64,000 bases of DNA, taken from the NCBI RefSeq assembly GCF_018739865.1, contig NZ_JADOER010000007.1, forward strand, positions 62,001 through 126,000. Reading direction: 5' to 3'. The DNA is from Leptothoe kymatousa TAU-MAC 1615 (GTDB lineage Bacteria > Cyanobacteriota > Cyanobacteriia > Phormidesmidales > Phormidesmidaceae). Position numbers and translations under genes: made by a program. Shown here piece after piece: positions 45,255 through 53,226 of the stretch (position 1 is its first letter; every line of letters starts with the position of its first letter). The notes under the pieces are model-generated. The model was not told the origin of the DNA. It did no database searches and saw only the letters and a program-made list of their open reading frames with translations.

Positions 45255-45608
45255 CGTTCCATATCTCTAAGACGCTTACACAATTGCTATCAACACTTGG
45301 ATCGCAACTCAACCGCTGAATGGCGCTATTTCCTCAGAAACAGACCGTTGTAACTATAATTCAGAAAAAGCACGGCAATTACTTTACAAATTCAAATGAT
45401 TCAATTTTTCTACTAAAAGTGGAAAAAGCTTGAATTATCGCCCCAACTTCCGACCAAAGTACATATATCTAGCAGCCATCTTAAAGAAAGCATAAATATA
45501 GCCATGGTCACGATGGAGAAAAGTTAGGTAATATTACTAATGGAGCAGAGTAAAAGTACCTGCTCGGTGCATTTACCCAGACTTCTGCCCATGACCCCTC
45601 TATTTAGT
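45255..45608. promoter_or_regulatory. Divergent region between the OM protein and FecR-domain genes
   Basis: This AT-rich stretch of about 350 bases lies between the two divergent start codons and should contain both promoters. AATTCAA (around 45389) and TTGAATT (around 45432) form a spaced inverted pair. The FecR frame is open back to 45540. Confidence 0.35.
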
Positions 45609-47282
45609 ATGTGCAAAGTTTCTGCCCGCTGGTACTCATTTCTCTTAGGCGCAATAACTGCTTTCGGTGTTCCCGGAGTAGCGTTAGCGCAAACCCCATT
45701 GAGTTGGGCTAAAGTTGAAACTCTTCGTAATCGAGTGCATCTGATCCCTAGTGGTCGCCGAGCGCGATTAGCCAGGGTTTCCGATTTTATGAACATCGGA
45801 GATGCCTTACGCACATCGTCATCGGCGCGTGCTGAACTTCGTTTCAATGATGGCTCCCTCGCAAGGGTTGGCGAACAAGCAACATTCCGCTTTACACCAG
45901 ATACTCGTAATTTTCAGCTTTCCAATGGTACGGTTTTACTACTAATACCACCGGGCCATGGTCGCACTACGATTCAAACCCCCAATGCCGTAACTGGCAT
46001 TCAGGGTTCTGCACTGTTTGTACGAGTTCGATGTACGGTCGCCCTTTCCGCTGATGGTTCCTGTAGTGCTCCGGTGACTATTGTTGGGGCCCTGACTAAT
46101 AACCCAGCCGGTGCCATGATGGCATTTAATGAAACTGGCTCACAGCAACAGCCTATCTACGCTGGTGAAATGGTTGTCATTGAAGAAAACAACATAGTCG
46201 AAAGTCTAGAATTTGATTTACGCACCTTCTACGAAACCAGTGGTCTTGTGGAAGGTTTAGGTTTAGATCATCCAACAGCGCCAGAAACTCTACCCCAAGA
46301 GCTACGGGAAGTTTGGACAGAAATTCAAGATGCGTTAGAACTGCAGGGTGATTTTGACAGCCAAGGTTCTTCAGAAGAAATTGTCAGCAATCCAGGCTTT
46401 CTTGCCCCAGCACCAGCATTAGCCAATGGTGAATCCACTGAGCTAGACGATGCGGAACTCGTTGTCTTTAATGGCTTTCCAACATTTGCTTCATCTCCAG
46501 CAGCCATTTTCCACAATGCTATTACCCAGGTGGCGACAGGGCAAAGCACCAGAACCTACACCTCACCGACTGCCATCGAGCAAGGTGGAACTAATGCAGC
46601 GGGCATTGATCTAGCTGATCCAGTGACAAACGCTAGGGCATCAGAAACTACAGGGGCTAGCAATAGTGCTGCTGCGATTTCAACAGGTCCAGTTTCACAA
46701 CCTAGTCCAGCAGCGACAACCCAGGTAGTGTCCCCAGCAGCAACGCCCACGGTTGCTAATACAACGCCCACGGCACCCACTGCAGCGGCACCGACGACGA
46801 CACCCACCGTCGCGAATACTCCCACGGTGCCAACTGTCGCGGACACACCCACGGTACCAACCGTTGCGAATACGCCCACTGTTCCAACCGTCGCGGACGC
46901 GCCTACGGTACCAACCGTTGCGGACGCACCCACTGTGCCAACCGTCGCGGATACGCCCACAGTACCAACTGTTGCGGACACACCCACGGTGCCGACTGTC
47001 GCAGATACGCCCACGATACCGACTGTCGCAGATACGCCCACGGTACCGACCGTCGCGGACACTCCCACTGTTGCGGAGACACCCACGGTGCCGACGACGG
47101 TCCCAGATACTCCCACGGTGCCGACTGTCGCGGATACACCGGTTCGTAACCCAGCATCCGCAGACGACTTTAACTTGAATGTACCTGGGGCCAACACTCC
47201 CACTGACCTGCCACCAACCACTGATGTCAGCCAAGTGACCGGTGGCGGAGAAGACTCTGTACCGAGTCTTACTGGAAACTAG
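45609..47282 (+). CDS. Secreted FecR-domain protein with TPTVPTVAD repeat tail
   Basis: Translation is placed at ATG 45609 because it gives a clean signal peptide (MCKVSARWYSFLLGAITAFG, cleaved after ALA); the frame is open from ATG 45540. Counting from 45540, the FecR domain spans about residues 88-185 (GDALRTSSSARAELRFNDGS, TVLLLIPPG, TPNAVTGIQGSALFVR). A middle region of about 200 residues is Ala, Thr and Glu rich. Residues 426-531 are tandem nine-residue repeats of TPTVPTVAD type, followed by a short tail ending SLTGN. FecR domains usually bind or sense in the periplasm. It is convergent with a CHASE2 kinase, a pairing known for FecR proteins in cyanobacteria. Confidence 0.85.
   Translation: MCKVSARWYSFLLGAITAFGVPGVALAQTPLSWAKVETLRNRVHLIPSGRRARLARVSDFMNIGDALRTSSSARAELRFNDGSLARVGEQATFRFTPDTRNFQLSNGTVLLLIPPGHGRTTIQTPNAVTGIQGSALFVRVRCTVALSADGSCSAPVTIVGALTNNPAGAMMAFNETGSQQQPIYAGEMVVIEENNIVESLEFDLRTFYETSGLVEGLGLDHPTAPETLPQELREVWTEIQDALELQGDFDSQGSSEEIVSNPGFLAPAPALANGESTELDDAELVVFNGFPTFASSPAAIFHNAITQVATGQSTRTYTSPTAIEQGGTNAAGIDLADPVTNARASETTGASNSAAAISTGPVSQPSPAATTQVVSPAATPTVANTTPTAPTAAAPTTTPTVANTPTVPTVADTPTVPTVANTPTVPTVADAPTVPTVADAPTVPTVADTPTVPTVADTPTVPTVADTPTIPTVADTPTVPTVADTPTVAETPTVPTTVPDTPTVPTVADTPVRNPASADDFNLNVPGANTPTDLPPTTDVSQVTGGGEDSVPSLTGN
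46815..47132 (+). repeat. Tandem 27-bp repeat array inside the FecR-domain gene
   Basis: About eleven to twelve copies of a 27-base unit encode nine-residue blocks such as DTPTVPTVA, with variants NTPTVPTVA, DAPTVPTVA and DTPTIPTVA. One copy is shortened (DTPTVA) and one has an extra residue (ETPTVPTTVP). Third-position differences between copies show that the array is not recently duplicated throughout. The unit lacks stop codons in other frames, which explains long shadow frames on both strands. Confidence 0.92.
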
Positions 47283-47321
47283 GTTTTCAAAACTGGTCAC
47301 ATTGTCATATTGCAGCGATTA

Positions 47322-47360
47322 AAGCGAGCTAGTGTCCGTTGGGCAGTAACTAGCTCGCTT
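47322..47360. terminator. Bidirectional terminator between the FecR gene and the CHASE2 kinase gene
   Basis: AAGCGAGCTAGT (47322-47333) pairs perfectly with ACTAGCTCGCTT (47349-47360) around a 15-base loop. It overlaps the kinase stop codon at 47350. A clear U-run is missing on the plus strand, so its strength is uncertain. Confidence 0.6.
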
Positions 47361-49782
47361 CTTCATTATCACTGGCCTCTTTATCATCAATGGATGTAGT
47401 AGCGTCAGGCATTTTATAGTCCCTATCCCAGTCCGTAGGGAGAATTACGGTCGATAGCTTGGCATCTTCAGCATCAGCAACGGGCTCGGGCTCAACCCCA
47501 AATTTTTCAGGCACTTCGGTAGAAAGAATATCTAATTTCAATTGCCGCAACTCTTGCATCACCAAATTTGCATTGGGATATCGCTGGTTAAAGTCATAGC
47601 GGACCATTTTTTCAATCACTTTAGCTAAGCCAGGATCCAAATCTGGCACCTTATGGGTCCAGACGATTTCTCCATTCGCATCTCTATGCAGCGCGTGGGG
47701 AGGAGAACCCGTCATGGCTTCAATGGCAGTCACTCCTAGGGCATATAGATCACTGCTAAAGTTAGGCAATCCAGCAGACTGTTCACTTGGCATATAGCCC
47801 TGGGTACCAATACCCACGGTGGAAGTAATCCGAGCGTTAGTATCGGTTAAGCGATTAGATATTTGCTTGACGGCGCCAAAATCAATCAGTACGTAACGAC
47901 CATCGTGATGGCGGACAATAATATTTGAGGGTTTAATGTCACGATGAATCACTCCCTGGGCATGCACAGTTTGAATAACTGGCAACAAATCCATTAAAAA
48001 TTCGGCCGCTTCACGCTGGGACATGGGAGATTGAGGGTCTAGTCGCTCCTTCAGCAACGTGCCATCAATCATTTCTTGGACTAGATAAAACGAATAGTTT
48101 GCCTCAAAATAGGCCAACAGACGAGGTATTTGATCATGCTCACCCAAACGCTCTAGCGTTGCGGCTTCTGAGGCAAATAAACGCTGGGCGAGCATGTGGG
48201 CTCTGGGATTATCACTAACAATTTTCAGTTGCTTAACGACACAAATCGGATTTCCAGGACGTTGGGTATCCTCTGCCAAATAGGTATCACCAAAGCCGCC
48301 AGCACCCAGAATTTTGCTAATGCGATAGCGATCGCTAAGTACCGTACCGATCATTTCACTTTCGTGAACCGCTAGGAGATCTTTAAAGTCGTCTTGCTGG
48401 CTGATAATTTCTTGGACGATGGGGGATGTGACATAACGCGCTAGCGTATTGCGCAGATTTTTTTTCTGTAGCTGCTCACTAAATAAACCAATGGCAAAAT
48501 CAGCGGTTGCAAACCCTAGAATCCCTAAAATCGGGACCGCGATGGGGATGATAATGCCGCCTACGACAAAGATAATAAAGCTCGCTCCGCCCCAAGCAAC
48601 CGCACCAATAGCCGCCCACATTAATCGTCGTATGGGTTTACGTGCAGATACTCGACTGCTTGCGATCGCCATTCCCCCGAGCCAACCTGCCACCAGCAAC
48701 GCACTGACCCATGAATTCTGAGCGACAGAATACAAAACTAAGTCATCCCTTAAGCTGGCCACGGTATTCGCTAAAATTTCCACCCCAGCTATGGGCTCAG
48801 AATAAAGCAAGCTCTTAGAAAATGGAGCCGCATGAAAGTCTTGCAATAAGGACGCGGTAGCCCCCACCAAAATAATTTTGTCCTTAAAGAAGCGACCACT
48901 ATCAAGCTGAGTTTTCCACAGGTCGTCATCCAAGATGTACCAAAACGGAACATGTTCAAACGTTTTAGACGGACCATGAAAGAAAATATGGTCCTTAGCA
49001 TTCTGGGTGTATTCAGTTTGAGCTGCTTCTAGTGCCGCCTCGGAAAAGCTCAAAATGGAAGGGTCAGAATCATCCTCGAGGAACAAGTCATCCCCCAGCA
49101 AGTTGGCTTCTAATGTTCGCCGGTCTTCTAAAAACTCTCTACTCAAGCGGTGAATCTTACCGTTGGGCTCTATGGGAAAGTTAATTGCACCAATTTTCAC
49201 CGGAGTGTCACGAAAATCTGGCAAGGGCAGCGTTGGCTGTAGTAAAGAACCCTGGCGCAAATCTACATCTCCATACTGCGCCGCCAATACTACCTGCGCC
49301 CCTTTTTGAGCTAGCACTTGGGCAAACGCCGCATCGTCTTCAGGCCCATAACTACTAGGCTGGGCAAACACAATATCTAAGGCAATCGACTTCGCGCCTG
49401 CATCCAAAAGCTTATCCACCGCCGCGGCATAGGTTTGGCGAGGCCAAGGCCATGAACTAATGGCCGCCAACTCTGGATAGGCATCTGGCTGATCCAAATA
49501 GTGCTGCCCTTGGGATAATGACTCTTCATCAATCGCCAAAATCACGATGTCGTCTGGGGCTGACAAGGCACCCCGCACTTCCCACATCAGCGATTGCCCT
49601 TGATATTCCAAGGAACGAACAACCCCTATATTACTGCCAGTAATCAGTGCAGCTGTGCCAACTAAAAAGGCATTTAGGTAAGCCCGCCAACGCTTGGCAA
49701 GATTCACCGTGGGCGTAAGCCGGCTACGTAAACGATCTTGCGATGTGAGCGTAGCTGTGATGTCGGCACCATCTTGTTTCAT
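47350..49782 (-). CDS. CHASE2-domain receptor Ser/Thr protein kinase
   Basis: The 810-residue membrane receptor has a first span near residues 38-52, then an extracytoplasmic CHASE2 domain (about 60-345: DDIVILAIDEESLSQGQ, GAKSIALDIVFA, KDKIILVGATASLLQDFH). Three further spans follow (about 355-437). The cytoplasmic kinase domain (about 485-755) has GAGGFG (493-498), the ATP lysine K517 in VVKQL, HRDIKPSN (613-620) and DFG (634-636), so it should be active. A short acidic tail follows. The substrate is unknown. It is convergent with the FecR-domain gene. Confidence 0.93.
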   Translation of the reverse strand: MKQDGADITATLTSQDRLRSRLTPTVNLAKRWRAYLNAFLVGTAALITGSNIGVVRSLEYQGQSLMWEVRGALSAPDDIVILAIDEESLSQGQHYLDQPDAYPELAAISSWPWPRQTYAAAVDKLLDAGAKSIALDIVFAQPSSYGPEDDAAFAQVLAQKGAQVVLAAQYGDVDLRQGSLLQPTLPLPDFRDTPVKIGAINFPIEPNGKIHRLSREFLEDRRTLEANLLGDDLFLEDDSDPSILSFSEAALEAAQTEYTQNAKDHIFFHGPSKTFEHVPFWYILDDDLWKTQLDSGRFFKDKIILVGATASLLQDFHAAPFSKSLLYSEPIAGVEILANTVASLRDDLVLYSVAQNSWVSALLVAGWLGGMAIASSRVSARKPIRRLMWAAIGAVAWGGASFIIFVVGGIIIPIAVPILGILGFATADFAIGLFSEQLQKKNLRNTLARYVTSPIVQEIISQQDDFKDLLAVHESEMIGTVLSDRYRISKILGAGGFGDTYLAEDTQRPGNPICVVKQLKIVSDNPRAHMLAQRLFASEAATLERLGEHDQIPRLLAYFEANYSFYLVQEMIDGTLLKERLDPQSPMSQREAAEFLMDLLPVIQTVHAQGVIHRDIKPSNIIVRHHDGRYVLIDFGAVKQISNRLTDTNARITSTVGIGTQGYMPSEQSAGLPNFSSDLYALGVTAIEAMTGSPPHALHRDANGEIVWTHKVPDLDPGLAKVIEKMVRYDFNQRYPNANLVMQELRQLKLDILSTEVPEKFGVEPEPVADAEDAKLSTVILPTDWDRDYKMPDATTSIDDKEASDNEEAS

Positions 49783-50660
49783 CCGGATAAAGACGCGTAG
49801 TTAGATACTTTATTAATCAAAGCAGTGGATGATGCAACCCTTAGCAAGTTAGCCTTACCCTGAAAAAATTTAGCAACCAAATTTCCTCAGTGCATATACA
49901 GCAGCGTATATAAAATTACACAAATTGTGGAATAGCGTTGTGACTATATTCCCTGGCTTATTTCCATCATAGCCTGGAGCAATATTAGACAGAGAAATAG
50001 CGACGCCACAAGGTTTCAATCAAGTTTGATCAGAAAATCATCCCCTCTTCCCCAGCCTATTTCACTGTGGAAGTTTACCCAGGGGCCATAGAATTCGCTG
50101 TCATACCTACACGATCATCAGATCTGCCGTATAGTAGTAACTTGACCTTAAGGTCAGTGGATGTAAACCGAAGTAGAAACTGTTGGTATTTACGATCATA
50201 GTTTCTAATTCAAATACCAACTATTGATTTAATAGGTTGTAAGTCACACAAAACAAGTCATTTGTGTACTGAAATCTTACATTCAAGCTGAAAAGTTATG
50301 GATGCAAACCTCTATTGACTTTTATATGTGCTTTATTGACATAAAGTCCACATTCGTTATCTAACTCGTTTAATCTTTCCAGTAAAACCTTAGGACATTT
50401 ACCAATTTTGATTATTTATATATCGTCATCATCAGCCTCTATGTGACCTAGGTGTAATCCCTACTTAGCTATTAAGTTCAATTGATTTTGCTATGTAAAT
50501 CTTGCGATTTTTTAGCTGCTTTTGGATTACATCCAACGTTGTATTTAGTTGCTTTTTTGTTCTTATATTTACCTTCTGGACCATTTCTAGCTAGTTTTGT
50601 CAGCAATTCGTAGTTAATGGAAGCTTTCTAGCGGTCCACTTCTTTTATTTTTTAATTTCT
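49783..50660. other. Long AT-rich non-coding region between the kinase and labA-like genes
   Basis: Almost 880 bases contain no open frame I can support. It should include the kinase promoter (leftward) and the labA-like promoter (rightward). It contains a 14-bp palindrome TGACCTTAAGGTCA-like dyad at 50143-50156, two interleaved inverted repeats at 50174-50221, and an imperfect hairpin around 50316-50350. A non-coding RNA is possible but not shown. Confidence 0.4.
50174..50221 (+). repeat. Two interleaved perfect inverted repeats
   Basis: TAGAAACT (50174-50181) pairs with AGTTTCTA (50200-50207), and GTTGGTATTT (50182-50191) pairs with AAATACCAAC (50212-50221). The arms alternate, so as RNA they would form either two exclusive hairpins or a pseudoknot. 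They lie about 440 bases upstream of the labA-like gene. Confidence 0.7.
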
Positions 50661-51179
50661 ATGCATACGCAACCGTTAAGTCGACTTTCTATATTCGTAG
50701 ACGGGAACAACATGTTCTACGCCCAGCAAAAAAATGGCTGGTTTTTTGACCCTAAACGTGTGCTTGAGTATTTCACAAAAGAAACCGTTCCATCCACTCT
50801 CATTAATGCTTTTTGGTATACGGGTCTGAAGGATCCACAGGATCAGCGGGGCTTTCGTGATGCGTTAATTAGCCTGGGCTATACGGTGCGTACAAAGATT
50901 CTGAAAGAATATTATGACGATAATTCTGGGCGCTATTCTCAAAAGGCGAACTTAGATATCGAAATCGTCATCGATATGTTTAATACGGCAGCCCAATATG
51001 ATCGGGTGGTGCTGTTTAGTGGTGATGGTGATTTTGAACGTGCCATAGAGCTATTGCGCTCCAAAAATACGCATATTACCGTTGTATCCACTGAAGGCAT
51101 GATTGCCCGAGAACTCCGTAATGCTACGGATCGATATATCGATCTAAATTCGGTGAAACGCTACATTGAGAAGGATTAG
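50661..51179 (+). CDS. labA: LabA-like NYN domain protein
   Basis: The 172-residue protein is a single NYN (DUF88) domain with the acidic active-site pattern IFVDGNNMFYAQQKNGWFFD near the start, KANLDIEIVIDMFNTA in the middle and VVLFSGDGDFERAIELLRSK near the end. It closely resembles LabA, which in Synechococcus acts in negative feedback of KaiC on clock-controlled transcription. NYN domains are ribonuclease-like, but activity of LabA is not established to my knowledge. Paralogous LabA-like proteins exist, so the symbol is probable rather than certain. Confidence 0.82.
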   Translation: MHTQPLSRLSIFVDGNNMFYAQQKNGWFFDPKRVLEYFTKETVPSTLINAFWYTGLKDPQDQRGFRDALISLGYTVRTKILKEYYDDNSGRYSQKANLDIEIVIDMFNTAAQYDRVVLFSGDGDFERAIELLRSKNTHITVVSTEGMIARELRNATDRYIDLNSVKRYIEKD

Positions 51180-51269
51180 GCTCAAAGGGTCAGGATCGGT
51201 AAAATCGAGAGTTTACTGGCTAAGGGGGCTGTAAATCCCCCGTGCACCATTATCGTGCCGTCTAGGGTT

Positions 51270-52250
51270 TCACCCGCGGCCATGGGGAGCCTCCAGCGAC
51301 TTTAAATCTGCCCCGAGGGGAATAATCCCGCCTGGATTCAGGGGAAATAGGTTGCCAAAGTAGTCCCGTTTAATCGCGTCTACATCACAGGTAGCTGCGA
51401 CGCCAGGCATTTGATAAATATCTCGCACATAGCCGCTCAGATGTGTGTAGTCTGCAATGCGGCGGCGGTTGCACTTGAACAGGCCATGGTAAGCAACGTC
51501 GAATCGAATCAAGGTTGTAAATAGCCGAATATCTGCCAGGGTTAATGTTTGGCCACAAAGATAACGATACTGCCCTAGGGTTTGCTCGATCCGGTCTAAC
51601 ATCTCGAACAGTTCATTGCAGGCGGCTTCATAAGCCGTCTGGGTTTGGGCAAACCCACATCGGTAGACACCATTGTTGACAGCCGCGTAGATACGGCTAT
51701 TCCATTGTTCAATGTCATCGCTTAATGCGGCAGGATATAAATTGAGGTGGGGCTGCTGTGCCCAATCGTTAAAGGCGGCATTTAAGATTTCGATAATTTC
51801 GGCACTTTCATTATTTACGATGGCGTTTTTGTGGGTATCCCACAGTACGGGTACCGTCGCTCGACCTGCGTAGGTCTTATGCAAATGCTGATAAAACTGC
51901 GGCATTGTGCGGCATCCTCGAGAGTCCGTTGGGGAGGGTTGATCAAACACCCAGCAGCCTTCGTCACCGGAGGGTGAAACAACGGTCACAGGAATCACAT
52001 CGTCTAAGCCCTTGAGCGTCCGCACAATTAGGGTGCGGTGGGCCCAGGGACAGCCCATGCCCACAATCAGTCGATAGCGTTGGGTGGCCGCAGGAAATGA
52101 GTCAGAGGGGATGAGATCGCAAAACACGCTCTCTGGCCGCTGGTAGGCCCCATCCTTACTACTAGGAGCCATTTGGGACATCATCGTCCGCCACAGCGTG
52201 GTCCAAATCGTTTTTGCCGTACGAATTAACAGACTCGGGGGCAATGCCAT
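51270..52250 (-). CDS. Glutathione S-transferase, glutathionyl-hydroquinone reductase (Xi) type
   Basis: From ATG 52250 the product has 326 residues. The active-site motif CPWAHR (Cys67) lies in IVGMGCPWAHRTLIVRTLKG, and a C-terminal helical domain contains GQTLTLADIRLFTTLIRFDV. This Xi-class pattern belongs to enzymes that reduce glutathionyl-hydroquinones. The N-terminal 35 residues are an extension with Trp and Leu (TIWTTLWRTMM), possibly a membrane-associating helix. An ATG at 52271 would add seven residues. It follows the MTHFSD-like gene on the same strand by 43 bases, so the two may be cotranscribed. Confidence 0.88.
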   Translation of the reverse strand: MALPPSLLIRTAKTIWTTLWRTMMSQMAPSSKDGAYQRPESVFCDLIPSDSFPAATQRYRLIVGMGCPWAHRTLIVRTLKGLDDVIPVTVVSPSGDEGCWVFDQPSPTDSRGCRTMPQFYQHLHKTYAGRATVPVLWDTHKNAIVNNESAEIIEILNAAFNDWAQQPHLNLYPAALSDDIEQWNSRIYAAVNNGVYRCGFAQTQTAYEAACNELFEMLDRIEQTLGQYRYLCGQTLTLADIRLFTTLIRFDVAYHGLFKCNRRRIADYTHLSGYVRDIYQMPGVAATCDVDAIKRDYFGNLFPLNPGGIIPLGADLKSLEAPHGRG

Positions 52251-52293
52251 AGATATCACCTTAAGACACACATACTAGTCAGTAAAAAATCCA

Positions 52294-53040
52294 CTAATGG
52301 CGCAGCTGCGACCACATCTGCAAAACGGGAATAGTCTCTAGTTGCTCCGGCTGAATCATCGACCAATCTAAGCCACCGGGTCTAGGGTGATGATTCTCGG
52401 TAACTAAACACCGGCTGGGGGTGACCACTAAATCCAACCCCCAATCGTGGGGCTGCATGGGTAAGTCAGCCGCCGCCACTACCTGTAAATCGTGAACCGT
52501 CGTCACAATCGGTGTGGTCGCCGATACCAACCCACGCTCTCGCAACATGGCCAACTCTAAATCGGCAAACCCCGCACCTTTGCCTGTCCGGCCACCATTC
52601 ATCGCCACCGCCACACACCCAACGACGACAACATCAATCGGCTGCATAGCTTCAAATGCCACCAATTTGCCATGGCTCATGGCCCCCTCCATGGTCGCCG
52701 CCTCACCCAAGGAAACCCCATGCAGCTCCGCAGCCACTAACTCCACAAAACACTGCAGCCGAGCAAGGCGCGGCACCGCCATGTACAACGTCTTACCCGC
52801 AGCCAGCGCTTGGAGCCGCACCGCCGCATGGGGAGAATCAGGGTTACACTTCACCACCTGGGCTTGCTGCCACAGGTCGGTTTGGGCCAACCGCTCCGCC
52901 GCCCGTTCTGCCCCCACAAAGTTGGGAATATGCCCGACCGGATCGCGATGAGTCGCATTATGGGCTGTCAGGGTCCGCCAAATTTGGGCTCGCAGGGCAT
53001 CTTTACCATCGTGGCGGCCACACCAACTCACTGAAACCAT
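52294..53040 (-). CDS. 5-Formyltetrahydrofolate cyclo-ligase-like (MTHFSD-like) protein
   Basis: The 248-residue protein has the fold-defining segments of the cyclo-ligase family: KDALRAQIWRTL near the start, KTLYMAVPRLA, and GGRTGKGAGFADLELAMLRE, a variant of the GRGxGYYD nucleotide loop. The following PIVTTVHDLQVV matches MTHFSD-type proteins rather than classic 5-FTHF cyclo-ligase. The enzyme class converts 5-formyl-THF to methenyl-THF, but activity of MTHFSD-like members is unproven. Confidence 0.75.
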   Translation of the reverse strand: MVSVSWCGRHDGKDALRAQIWRTLTAHNATHRDPVGHIPNFVGAERAAERLAQTDLWQQAQVVKCNPDSPHAAVRLQALAAGKTLYMAVPRLARLQCFVELVAAELHGVSLGEAATMEGAMSHGKLVAFEAMQPIDVVVVGCVAVAMNGGRTGKGAGFADLELAMLRERGLVSATTPIVTTVHDLQVVAAADLPMQPHDWGLDLVVTPSRCLVTENHHPRPGGLDWSMIQPEQLETIPVLQMWSQLRH

Positions 53041-53226
53041 AGGTATGCGCAGATGTACATCTATAACTAGTTGCTAAACCTTTTCTAAACTCTGACCGCT
53101 AGATCCCATCCCCCGCTTAAGGTAAATGCATCAGCTAACTCATAACACTGCCGCTCTGGCATAGCCGCTCAGCGCATAGTACAGCCCTACCGCAAATCAG
53201 CGTCTCTACCTCTACTAAAAACTCCA

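Noticed and set aside
46556..47300. Long open frames on both strands across the FecR repeat region
   Set aside because: They arise because the 27-bp unit has no stop codon in several frames; their products are low-complexity and lack ribosome-binding sites.
49783..50660. A missed protein gene in the long gap
   Set aside because: I found no frame of useful length with a start, ribosome-binding site and protein-like composition.
50661..51179. NYN domain protein as the toxin of a toxin-antitoxin pair
   Set aside because: The sequence matches LabA closely, and no small antitoxin-like gene is adjacent.
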